Part shown: positions 26,276-33,464 of the stretch, piece by piece
How positions within the stretch are numbered: the first letter of the stretch is position 1
How the letters are laid out: each line of letters starts with the position of its first letter
Assembly (NCBI RefSeq): GCF_014649335.1
Contig: NZ_BMSV01000006.1
Coordinates: forward strand, 248,001 to 312,000
DNA: 64,000 nucleotides
Source of the DNA: Streptomyces roseolilacinus
GTDB taxonomy: Bacteria > Actinomycetota > Actinomycetes > Streptomycetales > Streptomycetaceae
Direction: 5' to 3'
Program-made: the position numbers and the translations under genes
The notes under the pieces: model-generated
Database searches by the model: none
The model's input: the letters and a program-made list of their open reading frames with translations, nothing else
What the model was told of the DNA's origin: nothing

Positions 26276-27679
26276 TTACGAATGTGGGTCGGACAGGTTG
26301 AGGGTGATGCCTGTGTAGGTGGCGACCTGTCGGCCGTAGGCGTCGCGGGGGCGGGTGCGGCGGAGCTGGGGGACGACGGAGAGGAGGTTGCGGCCGAAGA
26401 CCTGTTTGGTGCCGATGGCGCGCACGCCGTTGTCCTCGGCCCACTCCCGCCACGCGGCCCACAGGGTGTCCACCGGGACTTCGCGGGTGGGTCCGGTGGT
26501 GCAGCGCTCGCGGATGAACGCGCTGGTGGGGGAGGCGGTGTCCTGCATGGTGAGGACCGCTTCACGGCTGGAGGTGGGTTCGGTGATCCGGCCGGTGACC
26601 TCCAGGCGGGCGAGTCCGTCCAGGGCCCAGTTGATGATGCCGGGCATCTCCGCGAGGAGTTTGTCGAGCAGGGCGGGGTCTTCCTTGCCGAGCCACGAGA
26701 CGGTCATGTTCAGCACGATGAACCGGCGGGCGATGACGCCGGAGGAGTCCCCGAAGTTCGGCAACTCGTTGCTGAGGATCATCAACCGGGTGGGCAGCTT
26801 GCCCGTCCAGGGCTCGCGGTACTTGCGGTCGATGTCGATGGTGTCCTCACCCGAGATGGTCAGCAGCCGCTCGACGACCTGTCCGCCGCCGTCCTTGCTG
26901 GACAGACGCGCGTCAGCGATGACGGCGAGCGGCTTGCCGATCAGCGTGGACAGCCCGAAGTTCGTGCCCAGCCCGGCCAGGGTGGGGCCGGCCAGGTTCT
27001 CCTTGCCGACCAGCGCCTTGAGCACGCGGGCGATGGTGCCCTTCCCCGAGCGGGAGGGCCCGGCCATGAGCAGGATCTTTTGCTGGTCGGTCCGGCCGGA
27101 CAGGACGTAGCCGAACCACTCCTGCAACGCGGCGATGGCTTCCGGATCGTCCGGCCACACCTGGTTGAGGAAGGTCTCCCAGGTGGGGGCGGTGGCGCCG
27201 GGGTCGTAGGCGTAGGGGACGGAGACGAGGTTGAAGAACCCGGGCCCGTGCGGCAGCAGCTCGCGGTCCCGGATCCGCAGCAGCCCGTTCTCGCACGCGA
27301 CGATCGGGCTGGCGTCGTGCCGGCCGCGTTCGTGGTCAATCCACGCCGGGGCGTCCACGTCCGACGGCAGCAGCGTGATCGCCCCCAGCGCGTCGAGCAG
27401 GTTGCTGATCTTCGTCTTCGTCGGTGCCCATTCCCGCGCCTCCACCCCGCCGTCCTTGCCCTCACCCGCGGTGAAGGTGGCGTGCTCCAGACGCTTGTAC
27501 AGACCGGCACGCATCTGCTGCTCGTCCAGCTCGCGCCAGCACGTGCCGTTCCACCACATCCACGACCCGCGCCAGCGCCGCAACCGCAGGTGCCCGTCCT
27601 GGGTGGTCCAGTCGGGGACGAGGCGCCGGGCGACGGCGAGCGGGTTGGACGGGGCGGGCATCTCCTCCATGCCGGTCAC
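26276..27679 (-). CDS. SF3-like replication helicase (phage/plasmid primase P4 family)
   Basis: A 467-residue protein resembling the D5/P4 helicase half of phage and plasmid replication proteins. The Walker A loop is GPSRSGKGT at residues 207-215; an acidic Walker B-like segment and the sensor region (LMILSNELPNFGDSSGVIARR) follow, with the C-terminal winged-helix-like tail typical of DUF5906-type primases. It would unwind the element origin together with the prim-pol protein two genes upstream. The GTG start at 27679 overlaps the preceding stop (GTGA). Downstream lies the repeat array at 26211-26269. Confidence 0.88.
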   Translation of the reverse strand: MTGMEEMPAPSNPLAVARRLVPDWTTQDGHLRLRRWRGSWMWWNGTCWRELDEQQMRAGLYKRLEHATFTAGEGKDGGVEAREWAPTKTKISNLLDALGAITLLPSDVDAPAWIDHERGRHDASPIVACENGLLRIRDRELLPHGPGFFNLVSVPYAYDPGATAPTWETFLNQVWPDDPEAIAALQEWFGYVLSGRTDQQKILLMAGPSRSGKGTIARVLKALVGKENLAGPTLAGLGTNFGLSTLIGKPLAVIADARLSSKDGGGQVVERLLTISGEDTIDIDRKYREPWTGKLPTRLMILSNELPNFGDSSGVIARRFIVLNMTVSWLGKEDPALLDKLLAEMPGIINWALDGLARLEVTGRITEPTSSREAVLTMQDTASPTSAFIRERCTTGPTREVPVDTLWAAWREWAEDNGVRAIGTKQVFGRNLLSVVPQLRRTRPRDAYGRQVATYTGITLNLSDPHS

Positions 27680-28017
27680 GCGGCCACCCTCCCCTCGGCC
27701 TGGAGGAGGCAGGCGGCGCGGTGAGCGGTGTGGGCCGCGGCCAACGCGACCACCGCGTGCTCGCCGCGGGCGGTCTCGTACCGGCCGCAGGCACAGAACG
27801 AGACGGCCGACGGATCACCGCCCCGCCATGTGGGGGCCGTGATGTGGAGCATGCCGACGACGCGGGGCCCGGTGGACGGGCGCGGGCCAGAGTTGAAGAG
27901 GACGCCTTCGGCGGCGACTTTCGGCGCACCACTGCCGCCGCGGGCGGGGGCCGGTTTGGCGGGGTGCGGGTCGGCCGGGGTGCGGGTGAGGCTCTTAGAG
28001 GGTGGGGGGTTGGTCAT
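27676..28017 (-). CDS. Small hypothetical replication-operon protein
   Basis: A 113-residue protein with a disordered Pro-rich N-terminus and a short domain containing HITAPTW and CACGRYETARGEH. The two Cys of CACG, a His and a last Cys near RAACLLQ suggest a small zinc site. It overlaps both neighbours by 4 bp (ATGA with prim-pol, GTGA with the helicase), so it is translated with the replication genes and may be an accessory replication factor. Family not recognised. Confidence 0.7.
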   Translation of the reverse strand: MTNPPPSKSLTRTPADPHPAKPAPARGGSGAPKVAAEGVLFNSGPRPSTGPRVVGMLHITAPTWRGGDPSAVSFCACGRYETARGEHAVVALAAAHTAHRAACLLQAEGRVAA

Positions 28018-28925
28018 GCCGCCCTGCCCCGGGACGGGTTGTGGGCGATAGACCAGTCCAGGCCGCGCCGGATCACGTCGTCGTAGTAGCGCTGCGACTG
28101 CGTGGCGTTCCCGGCCGCCGCCCCACTAAGAGCCTGCTCAACCTGAACGCGGGTCAGGTCGCCCGACGCGACGAGGCGCCCCAGGGCGCGGGCGGCCCGC
28201 AGGAGGGTGGCGTTGCGGGTGCCGTCGGCAGCGGTGGCCACGTTCCGGGCCTCGTTGACGAGAGCTACATCCGCATATCGACGGGATCGCCCCGCTACGG
28301 GCCCTGTGGTTGGCTGTGCGGGCTTGGGGGCCGGGCGCAGGATGCTTTGCAGCCATCCGGGCACCGGGGCCGCCACAGGGGCGCACAGAGCCTCGTACCG
28401 TCCGGCGGGGGTGATGCTGCCCGCGGCGACGACGTATCCGCCCCGTGCGCGGGTGTCGATCAGTGGGGCGAGGGTCCCGGCGGTGTTGCCCAGCCGCACC
28501 CCGGTGGGGGCGGTGAAGTACAGGTGCTCACCACCACTGGGAGTCCGCACCCGGTGGGTGGCCGGGACGGTCTGCCCGGCGCGCTCGCAGAGCGCTGCGA
28601 AAGTCGCCGCGCCGCCAGGCGCGTCCCCATTGCCCTTGGGCACGTCCAGGTCGACGACGACCAGCCCGGACGGGCCGGTGGCCAGCCCGATGTTGAACGC
28701 CCCGGCCGACCAGGCGGCGCGGATGCGGTCGGGGTCGGTGGTGGCGCGCTGCTCCCACTTCACGTGCCCGCCCGCGCAGGCGCCGGTGCCGGGGCAGGCA
28801 GTCTCGCCGTGGAGGGCGGGGCGCTTGCTGCCGGGGCGGAGGGGGAAGACGTGCCAGCCGCGGGCGGCGGCGTCCAGGGCGGCGTTCAGCAGCGACGCTC
28901 GACGAGCGTCGGCGTGTTGAGTCAT
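28014..28925 (-). CDS. Prim-pol domain replication protein
   Basis: Bifunctional DNA primase/polymerase of the archaeo-eukaryotic type, 303 residues. The N-terminus (LDAAARGWHVFPLRPGSKRP), the Cys/His insert (CPGTGACAGGHVKW), NIGLATGPSGLVVVDLDVPK with the catalytic Asp pair, and RTPSGGEHLYF with RGGYVVAAGS are all in the family order. A helical C-terminus follows. In AICEs this protein starts replication with a helicase encoded alongside, here the SF3-like gene. The ATG at 28925 has GGAGG upstream, but that site lies in a palindrome (28932-28947), which may control translation. Confidence 0.9.
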   Translation of the reverse strand: MTQHADARRASLLNAALDAAARGWHVFPLRPGSKRPALHGETACPGTGACAGGHVKWEQRATTDPDRIRAAWSAGAFNIGLATGPSGLVVVDLDVPKGNGDAPGGAATFAALCERAGQTVPATHRVRTPSGGEHLYFTAPTGVRLGNTAGTLAPLIDTRARGGYVVAAGSITPAGRYEALCAPVAAPVPGWLQSILRPAPKPAQPTTGPVAGRSRRYADVALVNEARNVATAADGTRNATLLRAARALGRLVASGDLTRVQVEQALSGAAAGNATQSQRYYDDVIRRGLDWSIAHNPSRGRAA

Positions 28926-28931
28926 GCTGGA

Positions 28932-28947
28932 AGACCTCCGTAGGTCT
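28932..28947 (-). promoter_or_regulatory. Palindrome covering the prim-pol ribosome-binding site
   Basis: AGACCTCCGTAGGTCT (plus strand) folds the GGAGG of the prim-pol mRNA into a stem. The same 16 bp, with the same distance to the ATG, recurs in AICE-2 at 53904-53919. Confidence 0.65.
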
Positions 28948-28964
28948 GTAGCGGACTGGGAGAT

Positions 28965-29004
28965 GAGGGCGGCCCGATTCATTGGCGTGAGAGGGGCCGC
29001 CCTC
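28965..29004. terminator. Hairpin upstream of the prim-pol gene
   Basis: 11-bp perfect stem GAGGGCGGCCC / GGGCCGCCCTC. It can end the transcript of the small genes at 29011-29778 or act as an attenuator; AICE-2 has the same structure at 53937-53976. Confidence 0.65.
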
Positions 29005-29010
29005 GTGCTG

Positions 29011-29190
29011 CTACTGGTCGGTGGTGCGGTGGGTGGCGGTGAGGTAGAGCCGGACGCGGCCGGGGGTGCGGGTGGGGTACTGGCGGGCCGGGCCGACGGT
29101 GAACGCCTTCGCGAGCGCGGCGCGGATGCGGTCGGTGTCGTCGGGGGCGCAGATGATGCGGATCTCGAACACGGGGCTCGTGCGGCTCAC
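29011..29190 (-). CDS. 59-residue hypothetical protein
   Basis: GTG at 29190 overlaps the previous stop (GTGA); stop TAG at 29013-29011. The product begins VSRTSPVFEIRIICAPDD and has an alpha/beta pattern with the Arg/Thr-rich tail LYLTATHRTTDQ. It is a small AICE protein of unknown function, translated together with the membrane protein before it. Confidence 0.65.
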   Translation of the reverse strand: MSRTSPVFEIRIICAPDDTDRIRAALAKAFTVGPARQYPTRTPGRVRLYLTATHRTTDQ

Positions 29191-29375
29191 AGGGCGGGGA
29201 TGGCTTGGACGATGGCGGCGGTGAGCTGGTTGATGGGTTCGGCGGCGCCGGTGGAGGCGAGGAAGAACCCGAATCCGGCGGCGGTGAACGCGGAGCCGTA
29301 GCTGAGGCTGTTGGAGCGCAGGAGGAAGAACAGGGCGAGGCCGAAGAGGGCGACCAGGGAGATGGTCACGGCCAT
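29187..29375 (-). CDS. Small membrane protein (Spd-like)
   Basis: A 62-residue protein with one strong N-terminal helix (TISLVALFGLALFFLL) and a second, weaker hydrophobic segment (FTAAGFGFFLASTGA). Position next to traB and size fit the spread (Spd) proteins that help plasmids move between hyphal compartments, but no family motif proves this. Good ribosome-binding site AAAGGAG 8 nt ahead of the ATG. Confidence 0.65.
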   Translation of the reverse strand: MAVTISLVALFGLALFFLLRSNSLSYGSAFTAAGFGFFLASTGAAEPINQLTAAIVQAIPAL

Positions 29376-29535
29376 GGCGGGAACTCCTTTGACGGTGGGC
29401 CGGGGCGGCTGGTTAGGCTGCGGGCACCTCGGGTGCTGACAAGCCCGGGGGATGGCCGACGGCGCGTCCGCCTGGCTCCAGCTAGGAGCGGGGTACGTCT
29501 CATGACGGGTGCCGTCGGCCGCTTTGCGTCCGGGG

Positions 29536-29778
29536 TCAGCGGGTGCCGGTGTGGTGGGTGGCGCGGGCGGTGGTGAGCAGGCGGCGGCCGGCGCGGACGC
29601 GCTTGCCGTGGCCTTTGCAGCGGCGGCAGCGCTTGCCGCGGGTGGGGCGGCCTTTGCGGTCGGTGTGGGTGGCGAAGCCGAAGCCGCGGCACTTGCGGCA
29701 GATGCCGAACGGGGAGGCCGCGCACAACAGTGCGTAACCGGCGAGGATCAGCAGGAGGGTGAGGCTAGCGAGAGCCAC
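29536..29778 (-). CDS. Small membrane-anchored zinc-ribbon protein
   Basis: An 80-residue protein: an N-terminal helix (LTLLLILAGYALLCAA), then a DnaJ-like zinc motif CRKCRGFGF and CRRCKGHGK (two CxxCxGxG knuckles) and an Arg-rich tail. GTG start at 29778. It lies directly downstream of traB and probably belongs to the transfer cluster; the function is unknown. Confidence 0.7.
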   Translation of the reverse strand: MALASLTLLLILAGYALLCAASPFGICRKCRGFGFATHTDRKGRPTRGKRCRRCKGHGKRVRAGRRLLTTARATHHTGTR

Positions 29779-29831
29779 CGGGGCTCACATCCCTTCGCAG
29801 GGCGGGTTTCGGGGGTTTGCGCAGGTGGGCC

Positions 29832-29917
29832 GCTAGTCGCTAGTTCGCTGATCAGCGGCCCTATAGGGCGCTAGTGGGGTTGCTAGACCTAGCGGGCGCG
29901 GGTGCTAGGTCTAGCAA
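29832..29917. repeat. GCTAG repeats and stacked palindromes downstream of traB (possible clt)
   Basis: In 86 bp: GCTAG at 29832, 29839, 29870, 29882 and 29904; two abutting perfect 12-bp palindromes, CGCTGATCAGCG (29846-29857) and GCCCTATAGGGC (29858-29869); and a perfect 14-bp inverted repeat TTGCTAGACCTAGC (29880-29893) with 29904-29917. It begins 12 bp after the traB stop. TraB proteins act on short-repeat clt sites usually near traB. Confidence 0.6.
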
Positions 29918-29928
29918 GCCTGCTCGGG

Positions 29929-32022
29929 TCAGGCGGCGGCCCGGTCGGCGTTACGGCGTGTGATGGCGGCGGTCACGTCGGCGCGTTTGATGCCGCGCCG
30001 GTTGGCGCCTTCGCCGGTGTCGGTCTGCCCCCAGACCTGGCCCGGCTTGATGCCCCAGGGCTTGAGGGCGGCGGTGACGTTCTCGCCTTGCCACCCCGCG
30101 TACGTCTGGGGGTGTGCGGCGGTGAGGCGGGTGGCGATCCGCTCGCACCACACGGCCTTCTCGCCGTCCGCGATCACATCGAGGATGTCCGCGAGGATGT
30201 CCGACCCGCTTGTCTTGTCGGGGCCCTTGCCGATGGCGTGGCCGGTGACGTTGCCGTACTCCTCGCGCAGCTGGCGGGCGCGGGCGACGACCTGCTGGGC
30301 AGCGACCGCGTCCACGAACGCCGACGCCACGATGCGGGGGTCGTCGCCCTCGCCGGCCATCCAGCAGATGCCGCGGTCGGAGCGGGAGAACATGGTGGCC
30401 CGGTAGCCGGACTTGTACATCGAGGTGCCCAGCACCATGTCGTTGGCGGGCTGGCCCATGACCTTCAGGCAGAACCGCAGGACCGCGTTCGCGCTGATGC
30501 CGGTGGGCAGGGACTTGGCGTCGGGGCGCTGGGTGCCGAAGAGGGCGACGATGCCGAGTGCGGGGCCGCGCTTGACCAGGTCGGTGCAGATCGCTTCGAT
30601 CTCCCCGCCGTGTTCGGAGTGCTCGAAGGGGACCTGGCACTCGTCGAAGCCGACCACGATCGGATGCAGCCCCAGGCTCTTGTCGCTGGCGAGTTCGGGG
30701 GTGACTTTGGATTCCGGGCAGCGGCTCGCCGGCAGGCCCTTGATGACCTTCGCGCGGCGCCGCAGTTCCTCCTTCAGCTCCCGCAGCGCGTCCAGCACGT
30801 ATCCGATGTCGTCGTCTTCCTCCCCGGCCCGGTAGCGGTGGCAGACCGGTTCCAGGGCGCCGAAGTCTCCGGTGCCCTTGAAGTCGAACGCGTGGATCTC
30901 CGCGCGCGGGTCGAGGGCGGCGATGAGCAGCAGCAGCCGCATGAGGAAGGTCTTGCCCATGCGGGGGATGGACCCGACGACGACGGAGGCGAACATCAGC
31001 GTCACCGCGACGTCGCGCATGCGCTGGTCGTTGCCGAAGACGACCGGCTTGAACAGGTCGACCGTGCCCGACTTCAGCAGCGGCCAGGCCGGTTTGGTGG
31101 TCTCGTTCATCGGCTTGTCCCCCACCCACAGCACCAGCCGCCCCTCATGCTCGGCGGGGTCGGGGGAGGGCCACACGCAGCCGACCTTCCGGCGCAGACC
31201 GGAGGCGAGCGGCTTGCGGGCCTCCATGATGTCCTCGGGGGTCACGCCGTAGGGAAGGTCCAGGTCGGCGCGGTAGCCGGGCCCGTCGCGCACGATCTCC
31301 GAGACGAACCGCAGCCCGTTCATGTCGCCGCCCTTCTTGATGGCGGCGGAGATCTTCGCGTTCCCGATCGAGTCCAGACCGCGCAGCACGATCGACCCGG
31401 TGAGCTTCTGCACCTCCGTCTTCAGCACCGCCGGACCCACAACCGGCGCGTCGGGCTGCTGCCCGGCGAGGCCGAGCAGCAGCACCCCGCCCGCGGCGAA
31501 CGCGTACAGGTAGGCCGGGGCCAGGACGTACAGCCACAGGGCGAAGCCCACCCCGAACACGGCCGCCACCAAGGTCACCAGACCCCGCAGGCGGACACGG
31601 CCGGCCCGGAGCTTGGCCAGGCGCATGTACTCCTCGACGTCCTGCTGGGCCACCGCGTGCGCCCGCAGCGGGGCCGCCTCCCGATCCCACACCCACCGGT
31701 GGGTAGAGGCGACGAACCGGCACGCACCGCGCGGCGCCATCACGGCCAGCCGTCCGGCGTACACCGGGATGCGGACGCCGTGGTAGAGGGCGGCGTAGCC
31801 GATGTTCGCGGCGGTGTGGCGGGCGGTGGCGGTGAAGTCGTGGCGGTTGGTCAGCCACCCGGCCAGCACCGGCTTGCGCTTCTCACTGACCACACCCGGT
31901 GCGGGCAAGGCGGGATTGTCGACCGGCGGCGGCGCGGCCGGAACCTCGTCCGGGTCGGGGGCGTCGGCGGCCGGGGCGGGTACGGGGCGAAGGTGTGTCG
32001 GCGGACTGGTCGTGTCCGTCAT
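29929..32022 (-). CDS. traB: FtsK/SpoIIIE-like DNA translocase TraB
   Basis: Conjugative dsDNA pump, 697 residues. A Pro-rich N-terminus leads to a membrane region (LVTLVAAVFGVGFALWLYV and the helix after it, about residues 148-190), then the RecA-like motor with Walker A GSIPRMGKT (350-358) and Walker B VVGFDECQ (Asp460-Glu461). The last ~70 residues form the winged-helix DNA-recognition domain expected to read the clt repeats. In Streptomyces, TraB alone moves double-stranded plasmid DNA between hyphae. ATG at 32022 with AGGAGAG. A conserved hairpin lies in the leader. Confidence 0.93.
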   Translation of the reverse strand: MTDTTSPPTHLRPVPAPAADAPDPDEVPAAPPPVDNPALPAPGVVSEKRKPVLAGWLTNRHDFTATARHTAANIGYAALYHGVRIPVYAGRLAVMAPRGACRFVASTHRWVWDREAAPLRAHAVAQQDVEEYMRLAKLRAGRVRLRGLVTLVAAVFGVGFALWLYVLAPAYLYAFAAGGVLLLGLAGQQPDAPVVGPAVLKTEVQKLTGSIVLRGLDSIGNAKISAAIKKGGDMNGLRFVSEIVRDGPGYRADLDLPYGVTPEDIMEARKPLASGLRRKVGCVWPSPDPAEHEGRLVLWVGDKPMNETTKPAWPLLKSGTVDLFKPVVFGNDQRMRDVAVTLMFASVVVGSIPRMGKTFLMRLLLLIAALDPRAEIHAFDFKGTGDFGALEPVCHRYRAGEEDDDIGYVLDALRELKEELRRRAKVIKGLPASRCPESKVTPELASDKSLGLHPIVVGFDECQVPFEHSEHGGEIEAICTDLVKRGPALGIVALFGTQRPDAKSLPTGISANAVLRFCLKVMGQPANDMVLGTSMYKSGYRATMFSRSDRGICWMAGEGDDPRIVASAFVDAVAAQQVVARARQLREEYGNVTGHAIGKGPDKTSGSDILADILDVIADGEKAVWCERIATRLTAAHPQTYAGWQGENVTAALKPWGIKPGQVWGQTDTGEGANRRGIKRADVTAAITRRNADRAAA

Positions 32023-32059
32023 GCTGGGACTCTCCTGTCTGCACAGGCGGATAAGGGGG

Positions 32060-32104
32060 CCCGGGGCGGCCGGCGGTCCTTGGCCGGGTGTCGGCCGCCC
32101 CGGG
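32060..32104 (-). terminator. Conserved hairpin in the traB leader
   Basis: 13-bp stem CCCGGGGCGGCCG / CGGCCGCCCCGGG between the small gene at 32111 and traB. The same arms occur in AICE-2 at 56345-56389; it probably attenuates read-through into traB. Confidence 0.65.
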
Positions 32105-32110
32105 GCGAAC

Positions 32111-32311
32111 TCACTGCTGGTTGATGGACGCGCCGAGGATGCGCATGGTGATCAGTTGGCGCGTCGTCTTGTCGTCGCCGCGGTCGACCAGGGCGTTGGC
32201 GGGGCCGTCGTCGCCGGCGTTCAGCGCGCGGGCGGCGTGGTCCAGCTCCGCGCCGGTGATCAGCACGGTGTCGGTGGCCTCGGCCTTCTGCTTGCGGGAG
32301 AACAGGCCCAT
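32111..32311 (-). CDS. Small conserved AICE protein (66 aa)
   Basis: Begins MGLFSRK and ends MRILGASINQQ; mostly helical with an acidic middle. A homologue of the same length and ends exists in AICE-2 (56396-56599). No known domain. It is the last small gene before traB, so a role in transfer is likely but only inferred. Confidence 0.75.
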   Translation of the reverse strand: MGLFSRKQKAEATDTVLITGAELDHAARALNAGDDGPANALVDRGDDKTTRQLITMRILGASINQQ

Positions 32312-32337
32312 CACGGGGTCCCTTCGGATGTGGGTGG

Positions 32338-32529
32338 TCAGTGGGTGCGGCGGGCGTGGTCGTAGTCGGCGGCCGTGCACCCGGCGGCCTCCGCCGCGGC
32401 CGCCGCGCGGTCCGCGAGCTGGGCGGCCTGCCGGGCGACGTCGGAGCCGATGCCGTGCTCGGCGCCGAGGCGGACCATGTCCTGTCCGGCGCGGACGGCG
32501 AGGGCGGCGAGCTGCTGCTTGCGGGTCAT
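32338..32529 (-). CDS. Small conserved AICE helical protein (63 aa)
   Basis: All-helical, Ala-rich protein starting MTRKQQLAALAV and ending DYDHARRTH, with a homologue of identical length in AICE-2 (56619-56810). A helix-turn-helix-like or coiled-coil accessory protein is possible; function unknown. Start ATG 32529. Confidence 0.75.
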   Translation of the reverse strand: MTRKQQLAALAVRAGQDMVRLGAEHGIGSDVARQAAQLADRAAAAAEAAGCTAADYDHARRTH

Positions 32530-32609
32530 GCAGACCCCTTTCCGTGGCGGGGCCGGACTGTCCGGCTCCCCTCACCACCCCCGACGGGCGGGGGCGGATC
32601 GGGCAGCCG

Positions 32610-32801
32610 TCAGGCGGGCCGCAGCTCCCACAGGTGGCACAGCACGGGGGCGATCAGCCAACTGATCCCGTTGACGGTCCACCGGCCGCCGGTGAGCGGC
32701 CCGGGCGGGACCTCATCCACGATCCGGCCCGTGCGGCCGACCGCGCGCGGGTCGTCCTCACACGCCACGATCAGGACCTTGTCACCAGCCTGGAAGGACA
32801 T
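32610..32801 (-). CDS. Small SH3/KOW-like AICE protein (63 aa)
   Basis: Five beta-strand-like segments around GDKVLIVACEDDPRAVGRTG and WTVNGISWLI give an SH3/KOW-like barrel. About 56 of 63 residues match the AICE-2 copy (56897-57088), making it one of the best conserved genes between the two elements. Role unknown. ATG at 32801, 1 nt from the previous stop. Confidence 0.8.
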   Translation of the reverse strand: MSFQAGDKVLIVACEDDPRAVGRTGRIVDEVPPGPLTGGRWTVNGISWLIAPVLCHLWELRPA

Positions 32802-32802
32802 G

Positions 32803-33132
32803 TCAGGCCCCCTTCCTGACGGTGCTCTGCCAGACGGAGCGCAGGACGAGCAGGGCCACGACCAGAGCCACGGCGGAGACGGCCACGGCGGCGATCGACA
32901 CGGCGAGCGAGACGGCCAGGAAGCCGCCGCCCACCCCCAGCGCCAGCCACCGGCCGGGGTGGACGGTCGGCCGCGGGACGTGCTGGCAGACATGCGCCGC
33001 CGCCGGCGGCTGCTGCTGGGCGAGCTGGGCGGCCTGCACCGCGGCGAGCACCAGCGCGTAGGTCTCGGACTGCTCGGCGGCGGCCGCAGCTTCGACGGCC
33101 GCGCGGTCGACGGGATGGGGCTGGGGGATCAC
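32803..33132 (-). CDS. Membrane protein in transfer cluster (109 aa)
   Basis: A Gln/Ala-rich soluble N-terminus with two His/Cys (AAHVCQHVP), then one or two membrane helices (WLALGVGGGFLAVSLAVSIA and the segment after it) and a basic tail. GTG start overlaps the upstream stop. It resembles Spd-type plasmid spread proteins in layout; no clear family. No counterpart at this place in AICE-2. Confidence 0.65.
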   Translation of the reverse strand: MIPQPHPVDRAAVEAAAAAEQSETYALVLAAVQAAQLAQQQPPAAAHVCQHVPRPTVHPGRWLALGVGGGFLAVSLAVSIAAVAVSAVALVVALLVLRSVWQSTVRKGA

Positions 33133-33464
33133 GGGGTCTCCTCACTGGGGTAGGCGCAGGGCACGCACATGCCGAGCGACCGCGGGATGCAGTACCCGGC
33201 ATCCCGCCTACAGGACGGGCAGGTCCGCCGCGCCGCCATGGCCCGGTTGAGGGCGGCGGCGCGGCCGGGCGTCATCGGGCGAACGGGCGCGGCGAGGTCG
33301 ATGCGGTAGAGGTAGGCGACCAGCGGCCCCTGCCGGCGGCGCGGCCGTTCAAGCTGCGCCGCCACCGGCTGGCCGCCCGGCCGCAGACCGCGGGCGCGCA
33401 GTTGGCGGCGGGTGGCCAGCCCTTCCGGGGCGAGGCGCCATCGGTAGGTGGGGATGGTGCTCAC
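33129..33464 (-). CDS. RRQRL-motif zinc-binding protein
   Basis: A 111-residue protein of the AICE family named for its RRQ(R)L motif, here LATRRQLRARGLRPGG (residues 16-31). The C-terminal part carries zinc ligands CPSCRRDAGYCIP and MCVPC. A close homologue sits at the same point in AICE-2 (57111-57449). Both 5' and 3' ends overlap neighbours as GTGA, so it is translationally coupled. Probably DNA- or RNA-binding; exact role unknown. Confidence 0.82.
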   Translation of the reverse strand: MSTIPTYRWRLAPEGLATRRQLRARGLRPGGQPVAAQLERPRRRQGPLVAYLYRIDLAAPVRPMTPGRAAALNRAMAARRTCPSCRRDAGYCIPRSLGMCVPCAYPSEETP

